Shown here piece by piece: positions 25,704 to 34,440 of a stretch of 64,000 nucleotides of DNA. Location of the stretch: the NCBI RefSeq assembly GCF_000485795.1, contig NZ_AXZL01000076.1, forward strand, positions 769,895 to 833,894, read 5' to 3'. The first letter of the stretch is position 1. The number at the start of each line of letters is the position of its first letter. A program made the translations under genes and the position numbers. The notes under the pieces are model-generated. The model saw nothing but the letters and a program-made list of their open reading frames with translations. It searched no databases and was not told where the DNA came from. The stretch is from Shewanella decolorationis S12. Lineage in GTDB: Bacteria > Pseudomonadota > Gammaproteobacteria > Enterobacterales > Shewanellaceae.

Positions 25704-26378
25704 TTAATATCCACTTTCATTCAATTTGCTTTCAGCCTTGCCGATGGCGTTTAACAGGGCCTCACGATTAATCTCTGCCCTTGGCTGCGCCAGTAATGCT
25801 TGCCAATGGTCTATCGCCTCTTGGTAGCGCCCATGGAGATAGGCGTCGTTGGCCTGTAGCATCCGCGTCTGTGGCTCAAAGGGCGCAAGCGCAAGCGTCT
25901 GTGCAATCAGTGCTTGGGTCTCTGCGGTCATTTGCCGACCATCGCGGTAATAGAGGGCATTGGCCTTAGCGCCGAGCACCTCTGCATCCTCCCCCACCAA
26001 CACAAGCAGTTTGTCTAGGGTTTGCACCGCATCGGCATATAAGCCACCGGCGCTGTAAGCCTCGGCAAGCGCCAGTAATGCCAACGGGTTTTGCGGTTGT
26101 TCATCCACGAGGCGCAGAGCTTTGGTGATGTCGGCAGCCACTAAATAGTCAATGTTTTCATTGAGTTTGCCTGTATCCCAATCCTGATAACGCCCCGTTT
26201 GGCTATAGATGGCGAGCGTGAGCAATAGCAGCAAACCACTGCTCAATGCGGGCACAAGGTAGGAGACTTGAGGGAGCCTCTCCACCGATTGCAGCAGGTT
26301 TAAACGCGCGTGTTGCCAGAAAATCCAGGCCACAAATCCGCTTAACAGCAGTGCTATGGTGAATCCTAAACTTGCCAT
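25704..26378 (-). CDS. TPR membrane protein (NrfG/CcmI-like)
   Basis: A 224-residue protein with two N-terminal membrane segments (SLGFTIALLLSGFVAWIF and LVPALSSGLLLLLTLAI) and then four to five tetratricopeptide-type helices from residue 80 on (for example LALLALAEAYSAGGLYADAV). This layout is that of CcmI/NrfG, which hold apocytochrome c near the haem lyase. Here it would help SirE/SirF attach haem to SirA, in particular to the CX15CH site, though that is inference. It sits between the FKBP gene and sirC in the sirA operon. Published sir letter names beyond ACDEF were not assigned with confidence. Confidence 0.8.
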   Translation of the reverse strand: MASLGFTIALLLSGFVAWIFWQHARLNLLQSVERLPQVSYLVPALSSGLLLLLTLAIYSQTGRYQDWDTGKLNENIDYLVAADITKALRLVDEQPQNPLALLALAEAYSAGGLYADAVQTLDKLLVLVGEDAEVLGAKANALYYRDGRQMTAETQALIAQTLALAPFEPQTRMLQANDAYLHGRYQEAIDHWQALLAQPRAEINREALLNAIGKAESKLNESGY

Positions 26379-26442
26379 GCTTTACCTCAACGCTCGCCTA
26401 TCCAAGTTCATCACTCACTGAACCTAAGCCAATGTTTAGCCC

Positions 26443-27222
26443 TTAGTGGGCTGGCATCATGCCCATCATGCGGGCTTCTTTTTTCTCACTGGGCTTTTCG
26501 ATATTTTTCAACTCAATTTCAAAGATCAAAGTTGATTGCGGTGGAATTTCACCTACAAATTCATTGCCATAAGCTAAGTTTGCAGGGATGACAAAACGGT
26601 ATTTCGAGCCCATAGGCATGAGTTTTAAGCCCTCTTCCCAACCCGGGATCACGCTCATCAGGGCAAAACGTGTGGGTTCTTTACGGCCGACGGTATTTTC
26701 AAACTCAGTGCCATCGATAAGCTTGCCGACATACTCGACAGTGACCACATCTTCAGGGTTGGGTTTATTGCCGGAGCCTTGGGTTAACACTTCATATTGC
26801 AGGCCTGACTCGGTGACGGTTACGCCTGATTTCTTCTTATTTTCAGCAAGATAGGCTTCACCTGCCTTAGTGTTTTCTGCGGCGAGCTTCTCGGCGTTAG
26901 CCTTTCTCACTTGATTTAGCTCTTCGGCGCGTTGGTTTAGATAGGTCAGCACTTCTTCATCGGTTAATTGCTGCTGTTTTTTCAAGGCATCGACAAAGCC
27001 CTGCACCACTAAGTCCACATTCACCTCTGCGCCCAGTTCCACTTGGTTATAAACCTGGCCAGAAATGTAATTACCCACTGAGGCGCCAATGCTGTAAGAG
27101 GCTTTATCTGCATCGGTTTTAAGGCTTGGGGCAGCAAAGCTCGTCATAGAGACAAACAAAGCTGCGCAGGTCGCCACTGTGAGGGTTTTTGGGATAAAAG
27201 AAGTTGGCATAGATATTTTCAT
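26443..27222 (-). CDS. FKBP-type periplasmic peptidyl-prolyl isomerase in the sir operon
   Basis: A 259-residue protein with a signal peptide ending near SMTSFA, an FkpA/Mip-like N-terminal dimerisation domain of helices (DADKASYSIGASVGNYIS, then LNQRAEELNQVRK) and a C-terminal FKBP domain from about residue 130. The FKBP core has EFENTVGRKEPTRFALMSVI, IPGWEEGLKLMPMGSKYRF and IPANLAYG. It speeds cis-trans proline isomerisation and chaperoning in the periplasm. Its place in the sir operon suggests a role in folding the large octaheme SirA. Confidence 0.88.
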   Translation of the reverse strand: MKISMPTSFIPKTLTVATCAALFVSMTSFAAPSLKTDADKASYSIGASVGNYISGQVYNQVELGAEVNVDLVVQGFVDALKKQQQLTDEEVLTYLNQRAEELNQVRKANAEKLAAENTKAGEAYLAENKKKSGVTVTESGLQYEVLTQGSGNKPNPEDVVTVEYVGKLIDGTEFENTVGRKEPTRFALMSVIPGWEEGLKLMPMGSKYRFVIPANLAYGNEFVGEIPPQSTLIFEIELKNIEKPSEKKEARMMGMMPAH

Positions 27223-27316
27223 TTTATGTTCTCTACAATTTAGCCCTTGGGCTTTAGTGCTTTAGCCGAAAACGTATGGGATAACCCATAACCGATTAAT
27301 AATATTTATTTGATTA

Positions 27317-27760
27317 CTATGGTTTTTCTGTTGCTCTACCCGACATGCGCCAACCGAAGATGCCATCGGCCATATGTCGCACACCTGTGTAACCTAGCTT
27401 CATGGTTTCCCGTGCGGCCATGTTGCTGGCGGTGCAAAGACGGTTAGCGCAATAGAACACCATCACAGCGTCTTTATTCTTTGGCAGTAGCTCTCGCCAA
27501 TTTTGCACATTGAAAAAAACCGCTCCGGGGATAAAACCTTCCGCCCAAATTTCCAGCGTGTTTACATCGAAAAAATACACCCCAGGTTGACCGACTAAGG
27601 TTTCGGCTTCCCGCATGGAGATCGGATTCAACTGAATTTCGTTATAGGGCGCCTCGGAGATCTCAGAGCCACCACCAGCCGCGACGGGTAAACTCATGCC
27701 ACCTAGGCCCAGTACCAGTAAGCCGCCTAACAGGCTGTGTCGAATCGCTTTATTCATCAT
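27317..27760 (-). CDS. exported rhodanese-like protein in the sir operon
   Basis: A 147-residue protein with a signal peptide ending VAAGG and one rhodanese domain. The active-site loop reads YCANRLCTASN, with the catalytic-type Cys at residue 104 and a second Cys at 109. Such proteins carry persulfide sulfur or bind sulfur compounds. In the sir operon it may handle sulfur intermediates or persulfides near SirA; there is no direct evidence. The ATG at 27760 is chosen because the signal peptide follows at once; the frame is open to 27784. It lies 58 nt after sirA. Confidence 0.82.
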   Translation of the reverse strand: MMNKAIRHSLLGGLLVLGLGGMSLPVAAGGGSEISEAPYNEIQLNPISMREAETLVGQPGVYFFDVNTLEIWAEGFIPGAVFFNVQNWRELLPKNKDAVMVFYCANRLCTASNMAARETMKLGYTGVRHMADGIFGWRMSGRATEKP

Positions 27761-27818
27761 TTGGCCTCGTATAGCCCCCGACACTCGCGTACCGGGGACA
27801 AGTTAGACTCGAGTCGAA

Positions 27819-29951
27819 CTACATTTTCTGTGCGCTCAAACCGTTGGCATCAATAATGGCTTGGGCTTGAGTGACATAGGTCAAGGCAGCATCGAGACGT
27901 TTCAGTGAGTAACGTGGACCATGGACACCCCATGAACCGTCAGCCTTGATCAGGCGGACAACGTCTTGGGCTTTGTCAGTCAACATCAACACTTGAGTCT
28001 TGTCTTCTACCGACAGCTTGGTGACTTCTAACAGCTTGTCGATACGGGCAAGGGCTTGTTCTACTTGAGCAAAAGTATCCTTAACGGGTTTTTGCCACTT
28101 TTGAACTTCGCCGTAGATTTCCATCTGGTCTTCGAAGTGCAGACCAACTTCTAGCTCGGATTGGAACTGGCTATGACAACCTTTGTTTTCAGTTACGTCG
28201 TGGTCAGAGGCCGACGTACGGGCACAGGTCCACATCAGGTCGAGGTAGTTGTAGCCGTTCTCGTCTTTCGCCACAGTCCAGCCCTTAGTGGTCGCATCGC
28301 GAGACTTGCCTTCTGGTGGGTTAAGGGTCTTACGCAGTGGGTCGACATCAATCTTCCACATGTGTGACTTACGAACGTTGTCGAAGCCCGCCATATCTGG
28401 GAATTGGATGGCAGTGAAGTTTTCACAGCTTCCCATGTTTGGCATATGACAGCTTTGGCAAGTTTGGTTGCTGTGGGTGTTGGTGTTCTTGGCGATCTCG
28501 GCTTGGGCCGTGTGACAGTCAGTACACTGTTTGATGATTTTTGGCTTAGTAGTACCAGATTTCCAATCACCATCAGTCACTTCGTGTGGATCGTGACAGG
28601 TTGAACAACGCATACCTTTGTCATAGTGTGCAGAGGCAAACATTTGCGAACCTTCAGTACCACAGGATGGGCAAGAAGACTTCATCTTCACGTTGAAGGC
28701 GTATTCCAGCTTTTCTTGACCCTGTGGCGTTTCAGCTAACTCTTCAACAAAGTTGAAGCGTTGGTGACAACGTTCACAGTTAGATGGCATGCCGCCACCG
28801 ATACCGCCGTCTAAGTGACCACCGGCGCCATGGCACTCTTCACAGGTAATCCCTTTGGCAATAGTGTGCTTTTGCAGCTCTTTCGGGTTACCTAAGGCCG
28901 CGAAGAATTCATCCTTCGTTTGGAAGTCAAACTTAAAGGTGTGGCACATTTCGCAGTAGGAGCTAGCAGGTTGGAACAGGAATTCCTTCTCATACTTAGC
29001 GCCGTATGAACTCATGCCCCATTGGTGTGAACCGCTGGTACCAAAGTCTTCCATTTTGACGGGGAAGCTTGGGATGGCTTTATTGATTTTTGCCGCCATT
29101 TCAGGGGTTAACCACTCAGCCCAACCGCGGGAGAATTGGTTACCACCGGCGACCATAGTCCCAGTGCCGTCCTTCAACAGACCATCTTTAACATGGTAAG
29201 TACCGCGCACTAAGTAAGCGTCGATAAAGCCATACTTGGTACGTGGTGTACCGACAGTGGCGTAGATAGCATCTGGCGTAATACCCGATGGCAAAATCGA
29301 GGTATCCTTAGTGCTATACATGGTTTTCTTCAGGTCGTTATCGACCTCAGGATGCTCGCCAGGGAAACGAATCGTCTTAGAGTGGCGTGAACGTCTCCAC
29401 TTCTCGTATTGAGGGCCATGACACTCACCGCATTTTTCTGGGCCAACAAACTTGTTAGGGAAATCTAAAATCGATTTCGCCCCTAAACGATATTGCAACG
29501 CCTTTGGACGTTGACCATCGTTGTAGGAACTGTAACGCACCGCGGTGCCATCTGTAGGGTTCACTTCTTTACTGTGTTTGCTGTAAGCAACACTGTCACC
29601 ACCGTGTAAATATTCTTCACCACGGTCACTGACTTTATAAGTGCCCTTTAATCGACCTTCTGCGTTATATTTAAAAACTGGGTGATTTTCAAATAGAAAA
29701 TCAAACAATTCTTGCTCTTGAACAATATAATCCTGCAATGTTTTCACACCGCGGGATTTTTCCATTAAATTTTCATTTAAATTGGGGTTAGCCAAAATAT
29801 CTTGAGTATAGTGGGATTGCTGCTTATTCCCCACGCCAGGCACCACTTTACCCTCCGACTTAGCATCGGAGGCGACTGTGGTAACGCTTACGGCAGAACC
29901 TAAACAAAATAGCACGCTTAATGCTACTTTGGATTTCCATCGCTTCATCAT
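27819..29951 (-). CDS. sirA: SirA, octaheme c-type sulfite reductase (MccA family)
   Basis: A 710-residue periplasmic cytochrome c with an N-terminal signal peptide (VALSVLFCLGSAVSVTTVA). Seven CXXCH haem sites lie at 174-178, 333-337, 370-374, 392-396, 449-453, 476-480 and 498-502. The eighth is a CX15CH site, C576 to C592-H593, the mark of the MccA/SirA family. The enzyme reduces sulfite to sulfide with six electrons. In the Wolinella MccA the active site pairs a haem with Cu(I) held by two Cys; here the non-haem Cys are C427, C430 and C509, and which of them bind copper was not verified. TAGGAGTG precedes the ATG. It is divergent from sirE, with 502 bp between them. Confidence 0.95.
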   Translation of the reverse strand: MMKRWKSKVALSVLFCLGSAVSVTTVASDAKSEGKVVPGVGNKQQSHYTQDILANPNLNENLMEKSRGVKTLQDYIVQEQELFDFLFENHPVFKYNAEGRLKGTYKVSDRGEEYLHGGDSVAYSKHSKEVNPTDGTAVRYSSYNDGQRPKALQYRLGAKSILDFPNKFVGPEKCGECHGPQYEKWRRSRHSKTIRFPGEHPEVDNDLKKTMYSTKDTSILPSGITPDAIYATVGTPRTKYGFIDAYLVRGTYHVKDGLLKDGTGTMVAGGNQFSRGWAEWLTPEMAAKINKAIPSFPVKMEDFGTSGSHQWGMSSYGAKYEKEFLFQPASSYCEMCHTFKFDFQTKDEFFAALGNPKELQKHTIAKGITCEECHGAGGHLDGGIGGGMPSNCERCHQRFNFVEELAETPQGQEKLEYAFNVKMKSSCPSCGTEGSQMFASAHYDKGMRCSTCHDPHEVTDGDWKSGTTKPKIIKQCTDCHTAQAEIAKNTNTHSNQTCQSCHMPNMGSCENFTAIQFPDMAGFDNVRKSHMWKIDVDPLRKTLNPPEGKSRDATTKGWTVAKDENGYNYLDLMWTCARTSASDHDVTENKGCHSQFQSELEVGLHFEDQMEIYGEVQKWQKPVKDTFAQVEQALARIDKLLEVTKLSVEDKTQVLMLTDKAQDVVRLIKADGSWGVHGPRYSLKRLDAALTYVTQAQAIIDANGLSAQKM

Positions 29952-30120
29952 TCACTCCTAATTTATCATTAGTTTTATATTTTCCACTGAACCTAACTGT
30001 TCACTGAACGACATAAACAATTGACCAGTGACTGCATGATGAATGAGAGAAAAAGCAAAAAATCTGCGCTAGAGCACATTAATTTTCGCTTCAGAAATCA
30101 ATAGAGCTAAAAACATTTAA

Positions 30121-30136
30121 TGTGAATAAAATCAAC
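30121..30136 (+). promoter_or_regulatory. candidate CRP site upstream of sirA/sirE
   Basis: TGTGAATAAAATCAAC has a perfect TGTGA left half and a degenerate right half (TCAAC rather than TCACA) at the proper 6-nt spacing. It is about 170 bp from the sirA start. Eye-ball match only. Confidence 0.35.
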
Positions 30137-30239
30137 AATATAACGATTATATTTTAGTGATTTTTTAGATTTTAAATCCGTTTTTTTAGTTCTAAAAAAA
30201 CCTAAAAATCGGTTTGATTTTTCAAAAACCACCAAAGAC

Positions 30240-30362
30240 ATGAATGACCATTTTAATACCGAGGCAGATCACATTCCTTTTGAAAATACTCAGTTACCCT
30301 GCGAGCAAATCGTTGATTGGTTAAAGACTCAATGTCCAACTTACCAAGGAAACAATAAATAA
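30240..30362 (+). CDS. possible 40-residue small protein before sirE
   Basis: An ATG-started frame of 40 codons ends in TAA 91 nt before sirE. Its product is acidic and begins MNDHFNTEADHIPF, with Cys at residues 21 and 32 (LPCEQIVDWLKTQC). It lies on the same strand as sirE and could be a leader or a small subunit. There is no convincing ribosome site, and no family is recognised, so it may be chance. Confidence 0.3.
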   Translation: MNDHFNTEADHIPFENTQLPCEQIVDWLKTQCPTYQGNNK

Positions 30363-30453
30363 GTGAGTAGCGATTAACCGCTAAATAACTTTAAACCATC
30401 ATTAGTCTCAGTGTTTATGAGATGCGATAAATAATGCTATACAGGAAATATTA

Positions 30454-32493
30454 ATGATAAATATGACTCCAGAAATCGGGCACATATTGCTGATCATGAG
30501 TACTGTATTGGCACTCTTTTCAGCTTTATTTCACTTAGTAGGAATAAGTAAGCACCATCTTTATTTGATTAATTGGGGAAGCAGTTTTTTTAATGCGCTT
30601 TTTTTTACCCTACTAAGTGCACTGCTTAGCTTAATTTATTGTTTTGTGGTCGATGACTTTTCGGTTGCCTATGTGGCGAACCATTCCAATAGCCAGCTTG
30701 CCCTCGGCTATAAAATTGCCGCAGTGTGGGGCAGCCATGAAGGCTCGATGCTTTTTTGGGTGTTAGCCATCGCGTTATGGGGTGCCATTATCAATTGGCG
30801 CCAAGCAGGTAAACTCGTCGGCTTAGATAGTGCTGATATGCGGACAGATAAAGCCTATTTTGCGCGACTGCTGGCGATTCTCGCTCTCGTTATCCTTGGC
30901 TTTAATCTGTTTTTACTCTTTACCTCCAATCCTTTTGCCCGTTTGCTGCCCAACATCCCCATTGAGGGGCGCGACCTCAATCCGATATTGCAAGACATTG
31001 GCTTAATACTGCACCCGCCTATGCTGTTTTTAGGCTATGTCGGACTCACAGTTTGCTTTGCTGCGGCGCTAGCATCCCTGCTGGGAGGCGCATTATTGCA
31101 TCGCCACCTCGAATACTTGCGGCCTTGGGTATTATTGGCGTGGATATTCCTCACCGGCGGAAATGCCTTTGGCTCCTGGTGGGCCTATAACGAGCTGGGC
31201 TGGGGCGGTTGGTGGTTTTGGGATCCCGTTGAAAATGCTTCTTTTATTCCTTGGTTGGTTGCCACCGCGCTAGTGCACTCCCTAGTGCTGACAAGAAAGA
31301 CCCAAGGCTTTGCCCTCACCACGCTATTTTTGTGCATCTTGGCATTTTCGCTGAGCTTATTAGGCAGCTTTTTGGTGCGCTCCGGCATAGTGCAATCGGT
31401 ACATGCCTTCGCGGCAGATCCCACCAGAGGCATGTCAATCCTCTGTTTATTGGTGCTTTTTGTCGGTGCTGCACTATTAATCTTTGCAATCAAAGCGCCA
31501 GCGTTGAAACGGGAAGTCAGCCATAACCTATTGAGCAAAGAGACACTGTTACTCCTTGGAGCCATTGTATTAGTGGTTGCAGCCTTTTCCGTTCTGCTGG
31601 GCACCTTTTATCCCCTGCTGTACGAGCTGCTAGGCTTAGGCACGCTGTCGGTCGGCGCCCCCTATTTCAATACCATGTTTGTTCCATTGACCTTTATCGC
31701 AGTGATCTTAATGGGCATCGCGCCGTTAATCGCTTGGAAGGCGTCAACTCGCAAGCCACTCAAGGTATTAGCCTTGCCCTCTGTCGCCATTGTGATTATC
31801 GCGGCGCTGATGACTTATCAGACCCAAACCGATGGTGCCTTATTCCTATTCCTTGGCTGCACCAGCGCGCTGTTTTTGCTCTGCAGCCTTGGGATGAGTG
31901 TATGTACGAAATCCCAAGCATTGACGCCTCCCAAGCCCGTCAAGCCTTCAGCGTCAAAACGCGCAAAATTAGCCATGCTAGTCGGTCATTTGGGCGTAGC
32001 AGTCACCATTATCGGCGCAACCTCAGTGTCGTTTTTTGAGCAGGAAGCCCTGCTGCGTATGGGACCAGGCCAAGGTAAACCGCTTGCCGATTATGTGCTG
32101 GTGTACGAAAGCACAGAACCAGTAGAAACCTCAAGTTTTAGAGCAATCCAAGCCAATATCAGTATCCGCGATGCCAAGCAGGATGATCTTGTGCTGGGTT
32201 ACCTCAATCCGCAACGGCAAACCTTTAATAGTAATGGCATGGAAGTATCCCATGCGGGCATAGACCACGGTTTTTGGCGGGATCTCTATGTCTCTATGGG
32301 GCTACAACTAAGCGACACCGAATACCTGATCCGCATTAGTTATAAACCCTTAGCCACATGGATCTGGCTGGGCGCCTTATTGATGATGCTTGCGGGCGCT
32401 ATTGCCGCATGGCCAATCAAACAACCTCATAGAGTCGCACAAACAAAGGCATTGAATGTAACCAACTCACCAAGGGAGACAATGTCGTTATGA
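30454..32493 (+). CDS. sirE: SirE, CcmF/NrfE-like haem lyase subunit
   Basis: A 679-residue protein with about 15 membrane segments. The tryptophan-rich WWD motif appears as WGGWWFWDPVENASF at about residues 250-264, next to the conserved His residues of the CcmF family. It forms with SirF the dedicated haem c lyase, by analogy with NrfEFG, which attaches haem to non-standard motifs. The likely client is the CX15CH site of SirA. AGGAAA lies 5 nt before the ATG, and sirF overlaps its stop by 4 nt. In Shewanella oneidensis sirEFG are required for SirA maturation. Confidence 0.93.
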   Translation: MINMTPEIGHILLIMSTVLALFSALFHLVGISKHHLYLINWGSSFFNALFFTLLSALLSLIYCFVVDDFSVAYVANHSNSQLALGYKIAAVWGSHEGSMLFWVLAIALWGAIINWRQAGKLVGLDSADMRTDKAYFARLLAILALVILGFNLFLLFTSNPFARLLPNIPIEGRDLNPILQDIGLILHPPMLFLGYVGLTVCFAAALASLLGGALLHRHLEYLRPWVLLAWIFLTGGNAFGSWWAYNELGWGGWWFWDPVENASFIPWLVATALVHSLVLTRKTQGFALTTLFLCILAFSLSLLGSFLVRSGIVQSVHAFAADPTRGMSILCLLVLFVGAALLIFAIKAPALKREVSHNLLSKETLLLLGAIVLVVAAFSVLLGTFYPLLYELLGLGTLSVGAPYFNTMFVPLTFIAVILMGIAPLIAWKASTRKPLKVLALPSVAIVIIAALMTYQTQTDGALFLFLGCTSALFLLCSLGMSVCTKSQALTPPKPVKPSASKRAKLAMLVGHLGVAVTIIGATSVSFFEQEALLRMGPGQGKPLADYVLVYESTEPVETSSFRAIQANISIRDAKQDDLVLGYLNPQRQTFNSNGMEVSHAGIDHGFWRDLYVSMGLQLSDTEYLIRISYKPLATWIWLGALLMMLAGAIAAWPIKQPHRVAQTKALNVTNSPRETMSL

Positions 32494-32909
32494 ACCCACT
32501 GTTTCGCTCGCCCTATTTGAGCCTATTGTTTTGGTTGCTATCACTGAGTCTCTGCTTTGGCGGCGCAACTTTTCTCGCCACCGCACAGGAAGGCCCCAGT
32601 ATGGGCCCATCCTATCAACAACAGGCAATAGCCATCAGTAAAGAACTGCGTTGTCCAATGGCAACCAATCAAACCTTATTTGAATCACAGGCGCCAATCG
32701 CCCATGAGCTTAAAGGGCAAATCTTTTCACTGTTGGAACAAGGCTATAAGCGGGACGAGATCCTCGATTTTATGGTGCAGCGCTACGGCGAGAAAATCCG
32801 TTATCAGCCCGAATTTAAGCCCGCCACACTAGCACTCTGGCTCGGCCCTATCGTACTACTGATCGTTGGATTGGGCTTAGGGCTGGCACTAATAAAACGC
32901 AGACCATAG
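32490..32909 (+). CDS. sirF: SirF, CcmH/NrfF-like protein with only one motif cysteine
   Basis: A 139-residue protein with an N-terminal signal anchor and a C-terminal membrane segment (LALWLGPIVLLIVGLGLGLAL), flanking a periplasmic helical domain like CcmH. The family's LRCXXC thiol pair reads LRCPMATNQ: C55 is present but the second Cys is Ala58. CcmH/NrfF normally uses both Cys to hold or reduce the apocytochrome. A mono-Cys version suggests a changed thiol path, perhaps shared with the TlpA-like protein encoded next. The gene overlaps sirE by 4 nt. Confidence 0.88.
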   Translation: MNPLFRSPYLSLLFWLLSLSLCFGGATFLATAQEGPSMGPSYQQQAIAISKELRCPMATNQTLFESQAPIAHELKGQIFSLLEQGYKRDEILDFMVQRYGEKIRYQPEFKPATLALWLGPIVLLIVGLGLGLALIKRRP

Positions 32910-32958
32910 TGTTTAGAACATAGTCCCGATTACTCAGTTTGAATAGAAGGATAAACCC

Positions 32959-33543
32959 ATGAAATCTTACACCACCAAGCTCACTCTCCTTTGCACCGCA
33001 TGGCTGCTGAGCTGCACCGTTCAGGCCCATTCTCTTCAAAATAAGTTGTACGAGACAGGTGAACCCATCCCTAAACCCAGAGTTATGACAGGCTTTATCG
33101 AGATGCAGCATGCCCGCGGCGTGCCTGAAGTCCCGTTTGTAGATGAAGCCGGGCAAACACACACCCTAAAGCAATACCAAGGTAAATTGACCTTAGTAAA
33201 CCTTTGGGCAACCTGGTGCACGCCCTGCTTACGGAAAATCCCCGAGCTGCAAAAACTTCAACAACATTTTGCCGATAAGAATATCGCCATAGTGCCCATC
33301 TCGATTGATGAAGAAGTAAAAGAGGTGCGACCTTTTCTTAATCAGCATGGCTTTAGCAACTACAGCACTTGGCTCGACCCTGACAAAAACATCGAGCAGA
33401 TTATCCCTGCTAACGTTGTCCCCGCTACTTATGCTTTTGATGCAAAAGGTAATCTTGTCGGCTTTGTCCGTGGCTATCTTGATTGGACAGACAAAGATGT
33501 CGCCCCCTATTTAGATAAACTTATCGCTAAATACGCCCAGTGA
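32959..33543 (+). CDS. TlpA/ResA-like periplasmic thioredoxin of the sir cluster
   Basis: A 194-residue protein with a signal peptide (LTLLCTAWLLSCTVQA) and a thioredoxin fold with active site WATWCTPC (C87, C90). The later VPATYAFDAKGNLVG is the cis-Pro region. It looks like the CcmG/DsbE reductants that keep apocytochrome c Cys reduced before haem attachment. It follows sirF by 49 nt and would reduce SirA haem-site Cys. It may be the published sirG or a sister gene; I left the symbol empty for that reason. Confidence 0.87.
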   Translation: MKSYTTKLTLLCTAWLLSCTVQAHSLQNKLYETGEPIPKPRVMTGFIEMQHARGVPEVPFVDEAGQTHTLKQYQGKLTLVNLWATWCTPCLRKIPELQKLQQHFADKNIAIVPISIDEEVKEVRPFLNQHGFSNYSTWLDPDKNIEQIIPANVVPATYAFDAKGNLVGFVRGYLDWTDKDVAPYLDKLIAKYAQ

Positions 33544-33650
33544 TTTCGCTGGGCACTCATTAGCGCTGCACGAAAGGGCTAAGTTGGTTTTGACTTAGCT
33601 AATGCATGAATCAAATCTCCGTTCGGTACCCACCCTACTCTTTGCCGAAG

Positions 33651-33684
33651 CCCGCTGCCCCCCCATTTGGCAGCGGGTATTTTT
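33651..33684 (+). terminator. terminator of the sirE operon
   Basis: A 9-bp stem CCCGCTGCC/GGCAGCGGG with a 9-nt loop, followed by TATTTTTA, about 110 nt after the thioredoxin gene. Confidence 0.75.
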
Positions 33685-33804
33685 AGCTTATCGCCAGCGC
33701 GCTTTGTATTCTGCGCCACCTTTCTTTAGAATTGCCGCTGTTATCCATTAATCGATTTTGCAAATCGATTCGTAAAACCCATTGATAAAATCTAAGGCTT
33801 CCCG

Positions 33805-34383
33805 ATGAAACTCACTTGTTTAACTCAACCTATTTATGACCACTTATACCGTGATATCAGTGAGTTTCGCAGCACCTTCGACCTCGCCGTCAACGATGCT
33901 AGCTCCTTGGATGAAAAGGCCGATACGCTTCATACTTCGCTGATTATTGAGGAATTAACCGAACTTGCCGAAGCCGATAGCCGTATCGAGCAGGCCGATG
34001 CCATTGTCGATTCAGTGTATGTATTAATGGGGCGCCTAGTGCATTTAGGCGCGGCCAAAATGAGTGACCGCCTAGAGATCAGCTACCTTATCGACTTACT
34101 GCTGTGTGTGGCTAAAAACCGTGAAATCGACTTTATCGCCTGCTGGGATGAAGTGCATTCGAGCAACATGAGCAAAGTGTGCCGCAATGAGCAGGAACTG
34201 GCAGAGACTATCGCCTTCTATGCCGAGCAAGGCGTTGAAATCGTTGGCAGCAAAAAGGGCGAGTTTATTATCGCTAAATGCGCTAAGGATGTGGAAATGG
34301 CGGGTAAAGTCGTGCGCCAAGGCAAGGTATTAAAGTCGGTGTACTATCGCCCGGCGGATTTAACGCAGCTAGTAAAAGCGTAA
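33805..34383 (+). CDS. MazG/PRA-PH-like nucleotide pyrophosphohydrolase
   Basis: A 192-residue all-helical protein. IIEELTELAEADSRIEQADAI and VDSVYVLMG hold the EEXXE...EXXD metal-binding layout of the MazG and phosphoribosyl-ATP pyrophosphohydrolase superfamily, which cleaves nucleoside triphosphates to monophosphate and PPi. The C-terminal half is less familiar. The substrate is unknown; it could be a house-cleaning or phage-type enzyme. It stands alone, and a large inverted repeat separates it from the XRE gene. Confidence 0.75.
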   Translation: MKLTCLTQPIYDHLYRDISEFRSTFDLAVNDASSLDEKADTLHTSLIIEELTELAEADSRIEQADAIVDSVYVLMGRLVHLGAAKMSDRLEISYLIDLLLCVAKNREIDFIACWDEVHSSNMSKVCRNEQELAETIAFYAEQGVEIVGSKKGEFIIAKCAKDVEMAGKVVRQGKVLKSVYYRPADLTQLVKA

Positions 34384-34391
34384 AATTACAA

Positions 34392-34433
34392 GCCTAGGCT
34401 GCACAGCATGTAGAAACAGCAAGCAGCCTAGGC
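34392..34433. terminator. possible bidirectional terminator hairpin
   Basis: An 11-bp inverted repeat GCCTAGGCTGC/GCAGCCTAGGC with a 20-nt loop lies between the convergent MazG-like and XRE genes. There is no clear T-run, so the terminator call is moderate. Confidence 0.45.
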
Positions 34434-34440
34434 ACCTTCC

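Larger units (their letters stand above)
29952..30453. promoter_or_regulatory. divergent sirA/sirE regulatory region
   Basis: This A/T-rich stretch must hold both promoters. A CRP-like half site is noted at 30121-30136. A 10-bp palindrome GTTTTTTTAG/CTAAAAAAAC with a 2-nt loop lies at 30180-30201. A small open frame (30240-30362) is given separately. In Shewanella oneidensis sirA expression depends on CRP, which fits the site, but no binding site was proven here. Confidence 0.55.

Noticed and set aside
30213..30226. FNR-type site in the sirA-sirE region
   Set aside because: TTTGATTTTTCAAA is palindromic but does not fit TTGAT-N4-ATCAA spacing; left as chance.
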